Positions 8,016-16,063 of a DNA stretch of 64,000 nucleotides are shown here, piece after piece (position 1 is the first letter of the stretch; each line of letters begins with the position of its first letter). The stretch is taken from assembly GCF_018129685.1 (NCBI RefSeq), contig NZ_JAFCLG010000003.1, positions 310,001 to 374,000 on the forward strand, given 5' to 3'. Below the pieces are notes generated by a model. It saw nothing but the letters and a program-made list of their open reading frames with translations. It did not search any database and was not told the origin of the DNA. This stretch comes from Bradyrhizobium manausense (lineage in GTDB: Bacteria; Pseudomonadota; Alphaproteobacteria; Rhizobiales; Xanthobacteraceae). The position numbers and the translations under genes are program-made.

Positions 8016-8501
8016 ATGATGGAACGACTGGACTCCTGGAAAATGGCGCTCGAGCGCCTGCGGTCGGCGGGATCGGCCGATTGGGCCGAGGCCGGCCGGC
8101 TGGTGGCCGAGATCGCGCGGATGAGCACCGACGTGATGTTGCGGCAGGCCGCCGAGCAGGCGCTGCCCGTGCTGCGCCAGGCCGCAGACAATGACGACCA
8201 CGGCGTCACGGTCGCCGCCCGGCGCCGTCTCGGCGTGGTCCTCGATGTCGTTCATGCTCTGACCGCGCCGCGCTTCGGCCGCCGCAACGCAGCACCGAAG
8301 AAATTGTCCAGCGAGGATCGCGCCCGCAAGATGCTCGGCCTTCCGCTCGCCGTGCAGCTCACCTGCGACGACATCAACCAGGCCTATCGCCGCGCCGCCA
8401 AGGGCATGCATCCCGACCGGGGCGGCAGCGCGGAAGCTTTCATCGACCTTGCCGCCGCGCGTGATGTCCTGATTCATCCCCGCGCGCACAAGGACGCATG
8501 A
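8016..8501 (+). CDS. J-domain-containing protein
   Basis: 161 residues from the ATG at 8016; a second ATG follows directly at 8019 and a TTG extends the frame to 7980. The N-terminal half is alpha-helical (armadillo-like: EAGRLVAEIARMSTDVMLRQAAEQALPVLRQ). The C-terminal part is a compact J domain with the HPD tripeptide in RAAKGMHPDRGGSAEAF, which stimulates Hsp70/DnaK ATPase. It lacks the zinc finger and C-terminal domains of DnaJ, so it is a type III J protein. The client is unknown. Confidence 0.75.
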   Translation: MMERLDSWKMALERLRSAGSADWAEAGRLVAEIARMSTDVMLRQAAEQALPVLRQAADNDDHGVTVAARRRLGVVLDVVHALTAPRFGRRNAAPKKLSSEDRARKMLGLPLAVQLTCDDINQAYRRAAKGMHPDRGGSAEAFIDLAAARDVLIHPRAHKDA

Positions 8502-8507
8502 GAGCGC

Positions 8508-9146
8508 TCAGCTCTTGTCGACGCAACTCGGATAGGGCGCAGCTTCCCCCGGCATGATCGGACAAAGATCGATCGGGCTCAGATCGCGCAGGCGCGCCTG
8601 CCAGCTGATGTCGTTGACCGGCGGCTCGTCGCTCTCGGGGCCGCGCTCGGCCCATTGGATGGTGTAGTAGTCGCTCGCGCCCTTCAGGGTGATCAGCAGC
8701 GCGGTTTCGCTGTGCCGGGTCGGGCCGCTGTCGATGCGGCCGCAACCGATCACCGCGACAAACCCCTCGAAGCGGCCGAAATGCGTCGCGCCCAATGGCC
8801 TCGCAGCAAAACTGTCGGGGCAGGCCGATCTGAACCCGCTGGCGATCGTGCCTGCGAACATCTCAGGCGAGCTGGCGGGCGTCAGTGTCATGCCCTTCTC
8901 GCCTGTCACGGTGATCATCTGCGTCCAGCGCTCGGGCGTCTCGCCCTTGAGCACCGCTTCACGGATGTAGTGGCCGCCCTTGGTGTTCTCGAACACGACA
9001 GCGAAATTCGACGGCATCGCAAAAGCGACGAGCTGGCCGAAGATCGGCGAGATCACGCGGAAGGATTGCGGGGCTTGCGCCTGTGCTGCTGCGCCGAGCA
9101 GGAGCGCTGCGGCCAGCGCCGCGGCTGTCATGGTCCGTGCGCGCAT
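8508..9146 (-). CDS. Secreted protein, unknown function
   Basis: 212 residues from the ATG at 9146, with AGAAGG five bases upstream; a longer frame begins at 9197. The signal peptide is about residues 1-25 (ALLLGAAAQAQA). The mature protein contains four cysteines (SACPDSF, VIGCGR, DLCPIM, PSCVDK), probably paired as disulfides, and tryptophan/beta-rich segments. I do not recognise a named domain. Its stop lies just after the convergent J-domain gene. Confidence 0.65.
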   Translation of the reverse strand: MRARTMTAAALAAALLLGAAAQAQAPQSFRVISPIFGQLVAFAMPSNFAVVFENTKGGHYIREAVLKGETPERWTQMITVTGEKGMTLTPASSPEMFAGTIASGFRSACPDSFAARPLGATHFGRFEGFVAVIGCGRIDSGPTRHSETALLITLKGASDYYTIQWAERGPESDEPPVNDISWQARLRDLSPIDLCPIMPGEAAPYPSCVDKS

Positions 9147-9177
9147 CGACCTTCTCCCTTTCCGGGTCAAAAAACGA

Positions 9178-9212
9178 CCGGGCAAGGATGCTGGCATCGC
9201 ATCCTTGCCCGG
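9178..9212 (-). terminator. Strong rho-independent terminator
   Basis: A perfect 14-bp stem (CCGGGCAAGGATGC and its complement) with a 7-base loop, followed on the minus strand by GTCGTTTTTT. It ends transcription of the small secreted gene at 9238-9489, before the next minus-strand gene begins at 9146. Confidence 0.9.
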
Positions 9213-9237
9213 CCCTTGTCGTCCGCCGATCGAATTT

Positions 9238-9489
9238 TTACCAGTTGCAGTGACCGGCCTTCAGCGCCTGATCCTTCATCGCGAGTGCGTCGATGAAGGT
9301 CGGCACCGAGGCGCTGGCGCGGTGATAGCCGGCCGGCCACGGCGTGGTCGGAATGCTCTCGTCCCAGATCTGGCAGAAGCCGCTGTCCTGCCAGCGGATC
9401 AGATGATAGCCGGCTTCGGCCGGGCTCGCGGCGACGAAGGCGGCAGCTGCAAGACCGGCGGCAGCGCAGAGCATGGAAAGACGACGCAT
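9238..9489 (-). CDS. Small secreted protein, paralogue of 9726-9986
   Basis: 83 residues with a signal peptide (cleavage near SPAEAG). The mature part is GYHLIRWQDSGFCQIWDE followed by a PTFIDALAMKDQALKAGHCNW tail. The neighbour at 9726-9986 has the same layout (GYYVIRWDNTGICQVWNE, SFPTFTQASELQIKLRGERRC), so the two are tandem paralogues with two conserved cysteines likely to form a disulfide. Function is unknown. GAGGAGC lies upstream of the ATG at 9489 and a strong terminator follows the gene. Confidence 0.75.
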   Translation of the reverse strand: MRRLSMLCAAAGLAAAAFVAASPAEAGYHLIRWQDSGFCQIWDESIPTTPWPAGYHRASASVPTFIDALAMKDQALKAGHCNW

Positions 9490-9661
9490 GGATTCAGCTC
9501 CTCAAATTGAAAGACGTGATGCATCCCCCGACAATGACGGGAGGGGCGGTGCGGGACGCTTCCTCAGCCTGCGCCCCGGACAAGACGTGAGTAGTTCCGT
9601 GTGCTGATCAGGTTCAAAGCGCAAACGCGGGAAATTGCGCAAATTGGCGCGCAAAAACCAA

Positions 9662-9689
9662 AGGGCGGGCTGCTTGCGCAACCCGCCCT
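9662..9689 (-). terminator. Rho-independent terminator
   Basis: AGGGCGGGC-type stem pairing with GCAACCCGCCCT around a short loop, one mismatch, followed on the minus strand by TTTGGTTTTTGC. It ends the gene at 9726-9986. Confidence 0.75.
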
Positions 9690-9725
9690 CGATGGCTGGC
9701 TTGGTATCCGGATTGGCCTGATGGC

Positions 9726-9986
9726 TCAGAGCGTGCAGCGGCGCTCGCCGCGCAACTTGATCTGGAGCTCGGAGGCCTGGGTGAAGGTCGGGAACGACTT
9801 GCTGACGACCTTGTAGGTCGAGACGCCCCACTGGAGCGGCTTGTAGTGCAGGTCCTCGTTCCAGACCTGGCAGATGCCGGTGTTATCCCAGCGGATCACG
9901 TAATAGCCGACCTTCGCTGACGCGGGCACGGCAAACAAGGAACTGGCAATGCCGGCAACGGCACAAAGGGCGAGAACGCGACGCAT
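9726..9986 (-). CDS. Small secreted protein, paralogue of 9238-9489
   Basis: 86 residues from the ATG at 9986, which has AGGAG eight bases upstream; a longer frame opens at 10034. It has a signal peptide ending near VPASA, a mature start of KVGYYVIRWDNTGICQVWNE, and a closing ELQIKLRGERRCTL. The pattern of two cysteines and an IRW...C.VW core is shared with the neighbour at 9238-9489. It is likely periplasmic; function is unknown. Confidence 0.75.
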   Translation of the reverse strand: MRRVLALCAVAGIASSLFAVPASAKVGYYVIRWDNTGICQVWNEDLHYKPLQWGVSTYKVVSKSFPTFTQASELQIKLRGERRCTL

Positions 9987-10118
9987 GGACAATCTCCTGA
10001 TGGGAACGTGAAAGAGAGCAAACTCGTGCGTCAAAACGGCGCGTGTTGCAAGCGGCAGCGGGGCTGTTCACGGATATGTCAGGCGCATGCCTGCGCAAGC
10101 ACCCTTGACGAACCCTGA

Positions 10119-10505
10119 CTAGCCTTTCGCCAGCGAGGCGACCGCCTCGATCTCGATCAGCATTTTTGGATCAGGCAGCGCCTGCACCACGCAGGTGGTG
10201 CGTGCCGGATAGGGCGGCGGGCCGAACGCACCGGCATAGAGCGCGTTCATGGCGGCAACATCGGCCGTGCGGGTCAGGAGCACGTTGACCTTGGCGAGGT
10301 CGCGCGTGGTGGCGCCGGCTTCGTCGAGCACGCGCTTGATGTTGACGACGACATTGGCGAATTGCGCCTCGAAGCCATCAGGCAGCGCGCCCTGGGCGTC
10401 GAAGCCGGGAATGCCGGAGACGAACAGCAAATCGCCGACGCGGGTGGCAAAGGACAGCGGCGGCGCCTTGACGTGCGGCGGGGGCGCGAAATGCTGGATC
10501 GGCAT
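10119..10505 (-). CDS. RidA/YjgF-family protein
   Basis: 128 residues from the ATG at 10505. The RidA fold is shown by FVSGIPGFDAQG, FANVVVNIKRVLDEAGATTRDLAKVNVLLT and PPYPARTTCVVQALPDPKMLIEIEAVA. The conserved arginine (PARTT) that binds substrate carboxylate in imine deaminases is present, and the last glutamate (IEIEA) fits the catalytic position. The family hydrolyses reactive enamine/imine intermediates from PLP enzymes. No neighbouring pathway genes narrow the substrate. Confidence 0.85.
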   Translation of the reverse strand: MPIQHFAPPPHVKAPPLSFATRVGDLLFVSGIPGFDAQGALPDGFEAQFANVVVNIKRVLDEAGATTRDLAKVNVLLTRTADVAAMNALYAGAFGPPPYPARTTCVVQALPDPKMLIEIEAVASLAKG

Positions 10506-10768
10506 GGGGGCCTCGGGGGCTGGCGGTGGCGGAATTGACGGGAAGCGTAGCGGTGTGCGGGGTGTGCTCCAACAGAAAACGCGAAAAACAACCCCATGCA
10601 CAGTAGAAATCATTGGCAAAAACGGATTTCGGGAACGGCGAAATTTGGGTTGATCCGTCGGGCAAAACAGGGGTATGATGGCATGGTGGATGTACTCGGG
10701 AGGGTGGGCGACTTGCTTCGCTTCTCCCGCGTGCTCCGCCGGCGGTGAGAGCCCGGGATCCATCCACC
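10506..10768. other. Non-coding stretch with no recognised feature
   Basis: Between the RidA gene and the family B repeat I see no convincing frame with a ribosome binding site. It probably holds the RidA promoter. Confidence 0.4.
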
Positions 10769-10849
10769 CGTCATTGCGAGCGCAGCGAAGCAATCCAGAA
10801 TCCCTCCGCGGAAAGACCCTGGATTGCTTCGCTGCGCTCGCAATGACGG
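10769..10849. repeat. Palindromic intergenic repeat, family B
   Basis: CATTGCGAGCGCAGCGAAGC...GCTTCGCTGCGCTCGCAATG inverted arms with ATCCAG/CTGGAT inner arms. Other copies are at 19114-19202 and 45466-45545. Confidence 0.85.
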
Positions 10850-10996
10850 AGAATGAGGGGCCTTCCGGGGGCCTGGCCGCCACCGCCTTCGCGGAAGGTC
10901 TCACACTCCCCATCATGTTGCCGCCGTGATCGATCGGATAAATTGCGGCCTCTGATTCGCTTGTCCTTCCCAGTAAATAGCTTCCGGAGACGCCCC

Positions 10997-11431
10997 ATGA
11001 AGATTGCTTCCACCTTGCGCGCCGCGCTTCTCGCCATTGCCGCTTTTGCCGGCCTTTCGGCCCCGGCCATGGCCGATGGCGGCACCGTGACGCTGACGAT
11101 CTACAAGGCGGGCTGGATCATCGGCGGCTCCGGCGGCTCGGGCGTTCTGAACTTCCGCGGCCGCTCCTATGCGCTCTCGACCGGCGGGCTCGATTACGGC
11201 CTCGTCTTCGGCGGCTCCAAGACCGTGCTGCGCGGCCGCGTCTCCAACATCAACAGGCCCTCGGACGTCGCCGGCGTCTATGGCGCTGCCGGCGCCGGCC
11301 TTGCCGTCGGCCGCGGCGCCCGCGCCATCGTGCTGAGCAACCAGAAGGGCGCGGTGCTCGAACTGTCGGGCACCCAGACCGGCCTGATGGCCAACGCGGA
11401 TCTGAGCGGGCTTGCGATCACGATGCGGTAG
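10997..11431 (+). CDS. Secreted EipA/DUF992-like protein
   Basis: 144 residues from the ATG at 10997 (TTCCGGAGACG upstream). The signal peptide ends near PAMADG. The mature part begins with KAGWIIGGSGGSG and continues with a glycine-rich beta pattern (GGLDYGLVFGGS, AGVYGAAGAGLAVGRG, GTQTGLMANADLSGLAI). By eye this matches the shape of DUF992 and of the DUF1134/EipA envelope-integrity family, but it is shorter and I cannot choose between them. It is likely periplasmic. Confidence 0.6.
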   Translation: MKIASTLRAALLAIAAFAGLSAPAMADGGTVTLTIYKAGWIIGGSGGSGVLNFRGRSYALSTGGLDYGLVFGGSKTVLRGRVSNINRPSDVAGVYGAAGAGLAVGRGARAIVLSNQKGAVLELSGTQTGLMANADLSGLAITMR

Positions 11432-11441
11432 AAGACGGTGC

Positions 11442-11531
11442 TGTAGGGTGGGCAAAGGCGCGCAAGCGCCGTGCCCACGTTCTCCCGTGATGGAGACTGA
11501 TCGTGGGCACGCTTCGCTTTGCCCACCTTAC
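11442..11531. repeat. Palindromic intergenic repeat, family F
   Basis: GTAGGGTGGGCAAAGGCGCG...GCCGTGCCCAC and GTGGGCACGCTT...TTTGCCCACCTTAC arms. A second copy is at 13344-13448. Confidence 0.8.
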
Positions 11532-11547
11532 GAGATCCCGTGCGTGG

Positions 11548-12243
11548 CTACTTTCCGCTCACCATCGCATGCACCCGCTCGCAATGCGCGACGAGATTGC
11601 CATGCGCCTCGACGAACGCCTTCAACGGCGTCGTGATGGGGAAATAATGGATATTCGCGATGAAGCCGTAGATGCCGGCATCGATGCTGGTGGGCCGCTC
11701 GCCATCGACGAAACCGCTCGCGGGCACGATTCCAGCCAGCACCTCTAAATCGGCAAGTCCGCGCGCATAGGCCTGCTCGGGCGTGTAGCGGCCGATGCCC
11801 TGGTAGTGATAGCGCTGCGCATTGTAGGCCCTCGCCTTCTCGAAGCCGGCGGCGTCGATCTGCGGATGCTGGGCGATGAAGCCGTCGCGGAACGCCGGAT
11901 AGTAGCGCTCGTCCTTCCAGCGCGAATAGGACATCACCCAGTAGAGATCATCAAGCATGCGCGTGACGAGGTGATGGATGCGGCGCTGCGCCGGTGACAG
12001 CACAGCGTCGATGGTCAGGTGATATTTCGCGATCGCATGTGCGATGATGGTCTCGCTGTCACCGATGGTCTCGCCGTCATCGACGACATAAGGCAGCTGC
12101 CCGCGTGGTGCTGTGGAGGCATCGAACACGTGCTCGTGCACGAACGGAACGCCTGCCAGTTTCAGGAAGGCGTAGACTTTCAGCCCATAGCCGTTGTTGT
12201 CGGCGACGCCGAACAATTGCGGATAGGAATAGAGGGTCAGCAT
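11548..12243 (-). CDS. Glutathione S-transferase family protein
   Basis: 231 residues from the ATG at 12243. The N-terminal thioredoxin-like domain (residues about 1-75) starts MLTLYSYPQLFGVADNNGYG and has the glutathione-binding turn GQLPYVVDDGETIGDSETI, with the cis-proline and the ES/SE signature. The C-terminal all-helical domain (about 85-230) ends with SIDAGIYGFIANI. This looks like the failed-axon/Tom37-like GST branch. The substrate is unknown. AGG with suitable spacing precedes the ATG. Confidence 0.8.
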   Translation of the reverse strand: MLTLYSYPQLFGVADNNGYGLKVYAFLKLAGVPFVHEHVFDASTAPRGQLPYVVDDGETIGDSETIIAHAIAKYHLTIDAVLSPAQRRIHHLVTRMLDDLYWVMSYSRWKDERYYPAFRDGFIAQHPQIDAAGFEKARAYNAQRYHYQGIGRYTPEQAYARGLADLEVLAGIVPASGFVDGERPTSIDAGIYGFIANIHYFPITTPLKAFVEAHGNLVAHCERVHAMVSGK

Positions 12244-12265
12244 GTGGCACCTCAAGAAAATCAGG

Positions 12266-12658
12266 CTATGGGGCCGGTTGGTTCGCCCGTTTGTCAGTCG
12301 CGCCCGCCTGCGCGCGCTTGCCGGAGCGGATCATCAGGAACGATCCTGATGTGCCCGGCAGCCGCCAGCGCCCGTCGATCTCGGTGGCCTCTCCATTCAT
12401 GATGCCGTCATAGTGGACGATGTCGAAGCCGTAGCCCGGCGGGTCGTAGCGTTTGACGAACGACACCACGCTGCCGGCGCGATGGCCCGCGATCGAGGCG
12501 TTGTGGGTTCGCACCGGGCATCGCGGATTGGAGCAGGGTTCGGTGACGCAGCCGCTGAGCGCACCGCCGGCCTCGACCAGCGTCGCCGTGAACGTGACCA
12601 TTCCCGTGCCAGGCTGGATGTAAGTGCCGTCCCAGACACCGGAGAGATCGTCGCTCAT
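12266..12658 (-). CDS. Conserved hypothetical protein
   Basis: 130 residues without signal peptide or membrane segment. It opens with LSGVWDGTYIQPGTGMVTFTATLVEAGGALSG, a pattern of small beta-barrel proteins that recalls lipocalin-like domains, followed by three cysteines (GCVTEPCSNPRC). The tail EIDGRWRLPGTSGSFLMIR repeats the GxW...GxF style. It is not assigned to a named family. It lies 22 bp upstream of the GST gene and is probably cotranscribed with it. Confidence 0.6.
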   Translation of the reverse strand: MSDDLSGVWDGTYIQPGTGMVTFTATLVEAGGALSGCVTEPCSNPRCPVRTHNASIAGHRAGSVVSFVKRYDPPGYGFDIVHYDGIMNGEATEIDGRWRLPGTSGSFLMIRSGKRAQAGATDKRANQPAP

Positions 12659-12891
12659 GACGGCGCTTCCTCGACAAGTGCGCCGGTTGAGGCCCGGCTG
12701 TTCGCCTCCAAGTGGTATCGCCGCCGTGACGCGCTTGCAATAGCCAGGCCGGCGGGATGGGAGGTATCACCCGTTCGATGGATGGGGACGAAAAAACCGT
12801 TATTCCGCCTGTCGGATCAACGTCCGCGTATCCGTCCTTCGGGCGACGGCGCGCGTGCGCGCGTCCGGACCGACACGAAAGGATAGCGCAT

Positions 12892-13329
12892 ATGACCTCG
12901 ATTACGCCGTTTCTCTGGTTCGACAACAACGTCCCGGAAGCCGTCGGCTTCTACGTCTCGGTGTTCCCCAACGCCAGGGTCGAGATGGTCAGCGATGTCA
13001 TGGCGATGTTCGAGCTGGAGGGCCAGCGCTTCCACGCGCTCAACGGCGGGCCGCAGCACCGCTTCAACGAGGCGGTGTCGTTCTTCATCAGCGTGGAGAC
13101 GCAAGGCGAGGTCGACTATTTCTGGAACCGCCTCACCGCCGACGGCGGCACGGAATCCCGCTGCGGCTGGCTCAAGGACAAGTTTGGACTCTCCTGGCAG
13201 GTGGTGCCATCAGCGCTCGGCCGCTATCTCGGCGACCCCGACCGCACCAGGGCAAACCGCGTCATGCAGGCGATGATGGGGATGCGGAAGATCGTGATTG
13301 CGGATCTGGACAAGGCGCATGCGGGGTGA
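12892..13329 (+). CDS. PhnB-like VOC-superfamily protein
   Basis: 145 residues from the ATG at 12892 with AAAGGA eight bases upstream. The opening SITPFLWFDNNVPEAVGFYVSVFPNARV, then FHALNGGPQHRFNEAVSFFISVETQGEVDYFWNRL and GWLKDKFGLSWQVVP, mark the 3-demethylubiquinone-9 3-methyltransferase-like/PhnB domain of the VOC (glyoxalase) fold. Despite the historical name, such proteins are not ubiquinone methyltransferases. Ligand and activity are unknown. Confidence 0.85.
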   Translation: MTSITPFLWFDNNVPEAVGFYVSVFPNARVEMVSDVMAMFELEGQRFHALNGGPQHRFNEAVSFFISVETQGEVDYFWNRLTADGGTESRCGWLKDKFGLSWQVVPSALGRYLGDPDRTRANRVMQAMMGMRKIVIADLDKAHAG

Positions 13330-13343
13330 GGAACTGACGGTGC

Positions 13344-13448
13344 CGTAGGGTGGGCAAAGGCGCGCTCTTTGCGCGCCGTGCCCACCTTTCTTTCGGACTC
13401 GGGAAAAGATGGTGGGCACGGCGCAAGCGCGCCTTTGCCCACCCTACG
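13344..13448. repeat. Palindromic intergenic repeat, family F, overlapping the mug stop
   Basis: GTAGGGTGGGCAAAGGCGCG at one end and CGCGCCTTTGCCCACCCTAC at the other form a near-perfect 20-base terminal inverted repeat, with inner GTGCCCACC/GGTGGGCAC arms. The TAG of the mug gene lies inside the right arm. Confidence 0.85.
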
Positions 13449-13950
13449 CAGCAATCCACGCCGCCAGCTCCCGCCACGGCTCCAGCGTCCAACTTCCCGA
13501 CGCGGCACCCGATGGCGACGGCAGCACGAACACCTCCGGCAAGCTCTCATCGCGCGGCTGTCGCCCCAGCGAAATCGCAGCTGACGGCCTGCCGTAAAAC
13601 AAGCTCGCCGCCTTCTTGCTGGTGAACGCAATCGTCTTCGGCCGGTACTTTTTCATCTTGGCCCTGAAGCCTGATACGTCGATCGACGCAGCCTCGATCT
13701 GGTGATCCATTCCCGCGCCCGACTTGGACAGATCGGTGAAGCCGATCCCGAGCTCGATCAGCGATGCGAACTCGCCCGGCTGATAGCGTCGCGGCGTGAT
13801 GCCGGCCTCATGAAGCGCGCGCCAGAACCGGTTGCCGGGATGGGCGTAGTAGTGCCCGAGCTCGGCCGAGCGCGTCGAGGCGGCGGTGCCGACGAAGACG
13901 AGGCGGAGGTTTTCGCGGAGCTGGTCGGGGAGGCGGTGGAGTTCAGCCAA
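13444..13950 (-). CDS. mug: Mug/TDG-type mismatch-specific DNA glycosylase
   Basis: 168 residues as read from the first in-frame start, a TTG at 13950. The family removes uracil or thymine from G:U/G:T mismatches and alkylated bases. Supporting motifs are LRLVFVGTAAST with SAELGHYYAHPGNRFWRALHEAGI (catalytic strand and the NRFW DNA-binding helix), IGFTDLSKS, and VLPSPSGAAS. The catalytic-site Asn of E. coli Mug (GINPG) is replaced by A (GTAAS), as in some subfamilies. An ATG sits 13 bases upstream but one base out of frame, suggesting a 1-nt indel or misread at the 5' end. Confidence 0.8.
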   Translation of the reverse strand: MAELHRLPDQLRENLRLVFVGTAASTRSAELGHYYAHPGNRFWRALHEAGITPRRYQPGEFASLIELGIGFTDLSKSGAGMDHQIEAASIDVSGFRAKMKKYRPKTIAFTSKKAASLFYGRPSAAISLGRQPRDESLPEVFVLPSPSGAASGSWTLEPWRELAAWIAA

Positions 13951-13971
13951 GTCAATCGCCCATGGCTACGC

Positions 13972-14265
13972 TCACTCGTCCGTCTTGCGCGCTTCGCGGC
14001 CATGCCATATCCGCGTGATCAGGATGTCTTGCGTTTCAGTCAAGATGGCATACCGCACGATATAGCCGGACGCGCCGAAGCGGACCACGATCTGGCGGAG
14101 CTCGGCATCGTCGGTCTGCATTCCCAGATTGGGAAACTCCTGCAGCCGCTCGGTCGCCCGCCAGATCGACGCGAGCGCGCGTTGCGCGGCGCCCGGGCTA
14201 TGTTGATCGAGAAAAACGCGCAATCGTTCGACGTCCTCAACGGCGTCGGGCGAAAGCAGGATCAT
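13972..14265 (-). CDS. ParE/RelE-family toxin
   Basis: 97 residues with the RelE/ParE fold: LSPDAVEDVERLRVFLDQHSPGAAQRALASIWRATERLQEFPNLG, then RFGASGYIVRYAI and ILITRIWHGREARK. The closing basic HGREAR motif is typical of this toxin group, acting on gyrase (ParE) or ribosome-bound mRNA (RelE); I cannot separate them with confidence. The start overlaps the stop of the antitoxin gene in an ATGA, the usual coupling in such pairs. Confidence 0.85.
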   Translation of the reverse strand: MILLSPDAVEDVERLRVFLDQHSPGAAQRALASIWRATERLQEFPNLGMQTDDAELRQIVVRFGASGYIVRYAILTETQDILITRIWHGREARKTDE

Positions 14266-14549
14266 CCGATCCTGCGTGCCGCGGGGCGTGGCAGCTCTTT
14301 CGCCGAACCCCAGCTCGCGACCCAGTCCTTCACGTCGTTGAGCGGCACGGCGGCGCGGGTGTTTCTGAATTCATCCAGCCGCCGCCGATCCTCGGCAATG
14401 TCAGGCCCGGCGATATCGACCACGGAATCGAGCAGCGCAACGGCTTCCGCGAGCACGGCGGCGACTTCCTGTCCGCGCTCGTCAGCCATCTCGCGCAAAC
14501 GCGCGTCGGTGTCGGCATCGATATCCAGCGTGCGGCGAATGATGTTCAT
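14262..14549 (-). CDS. Antitoxin paired with ParE/RelE-type toxin
   Basis: 95 residues from the ATG at 14549; a longer frame to 14621 reads into repeat DNA and is not credible. The N-terminus MNIIRRTLDIDADTDARLREMADERGQ resembles the ribbon-helix-helix DNA-binding domain of CopG/ParD antitoxins, and the C-terminal helix (DIAEDRRRLDEFRNTR, DVKDWVASWGS) would wrap the toxin. The antitoxin-first order and the four-base overlap with the toxin support the assignment. Autoregulation of the promoter by the pair is expected. Confidence 0.75.
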   Translation of the reverse strand: MNIIRRTLDIDADTDARLREMADERGQEVAAVLAEAVALLDSVVDIAGPDIAEDRRRLDEFRNTRAAVPLNDVKDWVASWGSAKELPRPAARRIG

Positions 14550-14601
14550 GCCATTAAAATAGGCGCGCAGGACGAATTTGTCGAGGTGGCCGGCACCCTC
14601 T

Positions 14602-14686
14602 CGTGGGTTAGCGAAGCACAACCCACCAAATTTTGCTTCGCTTCGGCAGAAGTGGTGGATTACGCCTGCGGCTAATCCACCCTACG
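14602..14686. repeat. Palindromic intergenic repeat, family G
   Basis: Imperfect inverted arms TCGTGGGTTAGCG...AACCCACCA and GTGGTGGATTACGCC...TAATCCACCCTACG. A longer copy is at 15855-15977. It shares the GTAGGGTGG end with family F. Confidence 0.7.
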
Positions 14687-14791
14687 AACTGGACATTTCC
14701 GATGCGACTATCGACTTGCTTCTTCTCTGAATCTGCCGTCGTTATTGCGAGGCGTCCGCAAGTGCCGTGCGCTGCAGGCCGTGGGGGATGA

Positions 14792-15277
14792 ATGCAAGAC
14801 CAGTTCGAGTGGCCTGAGCCCGAGCACGAAGCCGACAATGTCATCTTGCGCAACGTCCGCAACCATGGCTGCCATATCACGGGCATACCCGATGCCAATC
14901 CGCCGTTTGCATTTTCCATCGGTCTGTATCTGAACTACGGCCACCCCGAACTCATCATCTTCGGCCAGAGCGCTCAGAACGCGCAAGCCATCTTCAACCT
15001 TGTCCGCGATCGCGCTGCTGCGGGGCATAAATTCGTCGATGGCGACATCTCCGACGAATTGCTGGAGAACGGCTACAAGCTCGGCTTCTGGCAGGTACCG
15101 TTCGGAGCTTATCCTGATTATCTCGGCACCGCGATCTGGTTCTACCGGAAATCGCGGATCGCATTCCCCTGTCTCCAAATCGTCTGGCAGGACGTTGATC
15201 GTCATTTCCCCTGGGAGGCCGAATGCTCGCTCGACGTCAGACGGGACCAGCCGTTGTTGAAGAAGACAATCTCCTGA
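14792..15277 (+). CDS. DUF4262 family protein
   Basis: 161 residues. The HGCHITGIPDANPPFAFSIGL start, then YGHPELIIFGQ, and a later GAYPDYLGTAIWFYR fit the DUF4262 family, small cytosolic proteins of unknown role seen widely in proteobacteria and actinobacteria. The fold recalls FMN-binding split barrels but no ligand motif is clear. It lies between two family G repeats together with the HD-domain gene that follows 25 bp downstream, likely as one unit. Confidence 0.75.
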   Translation: MQDQFEWPEPEHEADNVILRNVRNHGCHITGIPDANPPFAFSIGLYLNYGHPELIIFGQSAQNAQAIFNLVRDRAAAGHKFVDGDISDELLENGYKLGFWQVPFGAYPDYLGTAIWFYRKSRIAFPCLQIVWQDVDRHFPWEAECSLDVRRDQPLLKKTIS

Positions 15278-15302
15278 TGCCGTCTTGCGACCTGGCCCGA
15301 CG

Positions 15303-15848
15303 ATGACCCGCGAGGAATTGGCCGCCGCCTATGCGGCACCTGGCCGCCATTATCACAACCTCGCGCATATCGAGGACTGCCTCGCTGCGCTGGTGCAGGT
15401 CCCGGGCCTCTCCGCTCACGAGCGCGACATCCTGACCGAAGCGATCTGGTGGCACGACGTCGTCTACGATCCGACCCGATCGGACAACGAGGAGCTCAGC
15501 GCTGAGCTCGCCGAACGGCATGTGCGCGCCGGTATCAGTCACGAGGTCGGTCGCCTGATCCGGCTGACGAAATTGCACGACGTCGCGGCGGATGATCGCC
15601 TTGGGGCCGTGCTGATCTCGATCGACCTCGGCATCCTGGGCGCGGAGCCGGCGCGCTACGACGCCTACGCCGATGCCATCCGGCAGGAGTTCATCCACGT
15701 CAGCGACGCCGACTATCGCGCGGGGCGCGCCGTCGTGCTGCGCCGGTTTGCCGCTCGTGCGGTCATCTATCCTGATGCTGGCTTCGCCGCGAAATATGAT
15801 CGCCGCGCCCGCGACAATCTCGCGCGCGAATTGGCATCGTTGAGTTGA
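15303..15848 (+). CDS. HD-domain predicted metal-dependent phosphohydrolase
   Basis: 181 residues from the ATG at 15303. The start RHYHNLAHIEDCLA, then AIWWHDVVYDPTRSDNEELSA (the HD pair with downstream acidic residues), DLGILGA and a later EFIHVSDADYRAGRAVVL match the COG4339-type HD superfamily. Such proteins bind divalent metals and hydrolyse phosphoester bonds; the substrate is unknown. It follows the DUF4262 gene closely. Confidence 0.8.
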   Translation: MTREELAAAYAAPGRHYHNLAHIEDCLAALVQVPGLSAHERDILTEAIWWHDVVYDPTRSDNEELSAELAERHVRAGISHEVGRLIRLTKLHDVAADDRLGAVLISIDLGILGAEPARYDAYADAIRQEFIHVSDADYRAGRAVVLRRFAARAVIYPDAGFAAKYDRRARDNLARELASLS

Positions 15849-15854
15849 GCGGCG

Positions 15855-15977
15855 CAGGGTGGGTTAGCCGCTCACAAGCGCGGTCGTTCAACACGCGCCG
15901 GCGCAAGGCGTAACCCGCCATCCGAAGAGTGTTAGGATATCTAAGTGGTGGGTTACGCTACGCTAACCCACCCTACG
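15855..15977. repeat. Palindromic intergenic repeat, family G, long copy
   Basis: GCAGGGTGGGTTAGCCG...GGCGTAACCCGCC and GTGGTGGGTTACGCTACGC...GCTAACCCACCCTACG arms; the second half includes a smaller self-complement. Confidence 0.75.
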
Positions 15978-16063
15978 GGCTGGCGGCGGTACCGACGAAG
16001 ACGAGACGAAGGTTCGGGCAGAACTGGTTGGGGAGGCGGTGGGACAGCGCAGCTAAGTGCTCT

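Noticed and set aside
14702..14762. Fragment resembling one arm of repeat family B
   Set aside because: Only a short GTTATTGCGAGGCGTCCGC-like stretch matches; too short to call a copy.
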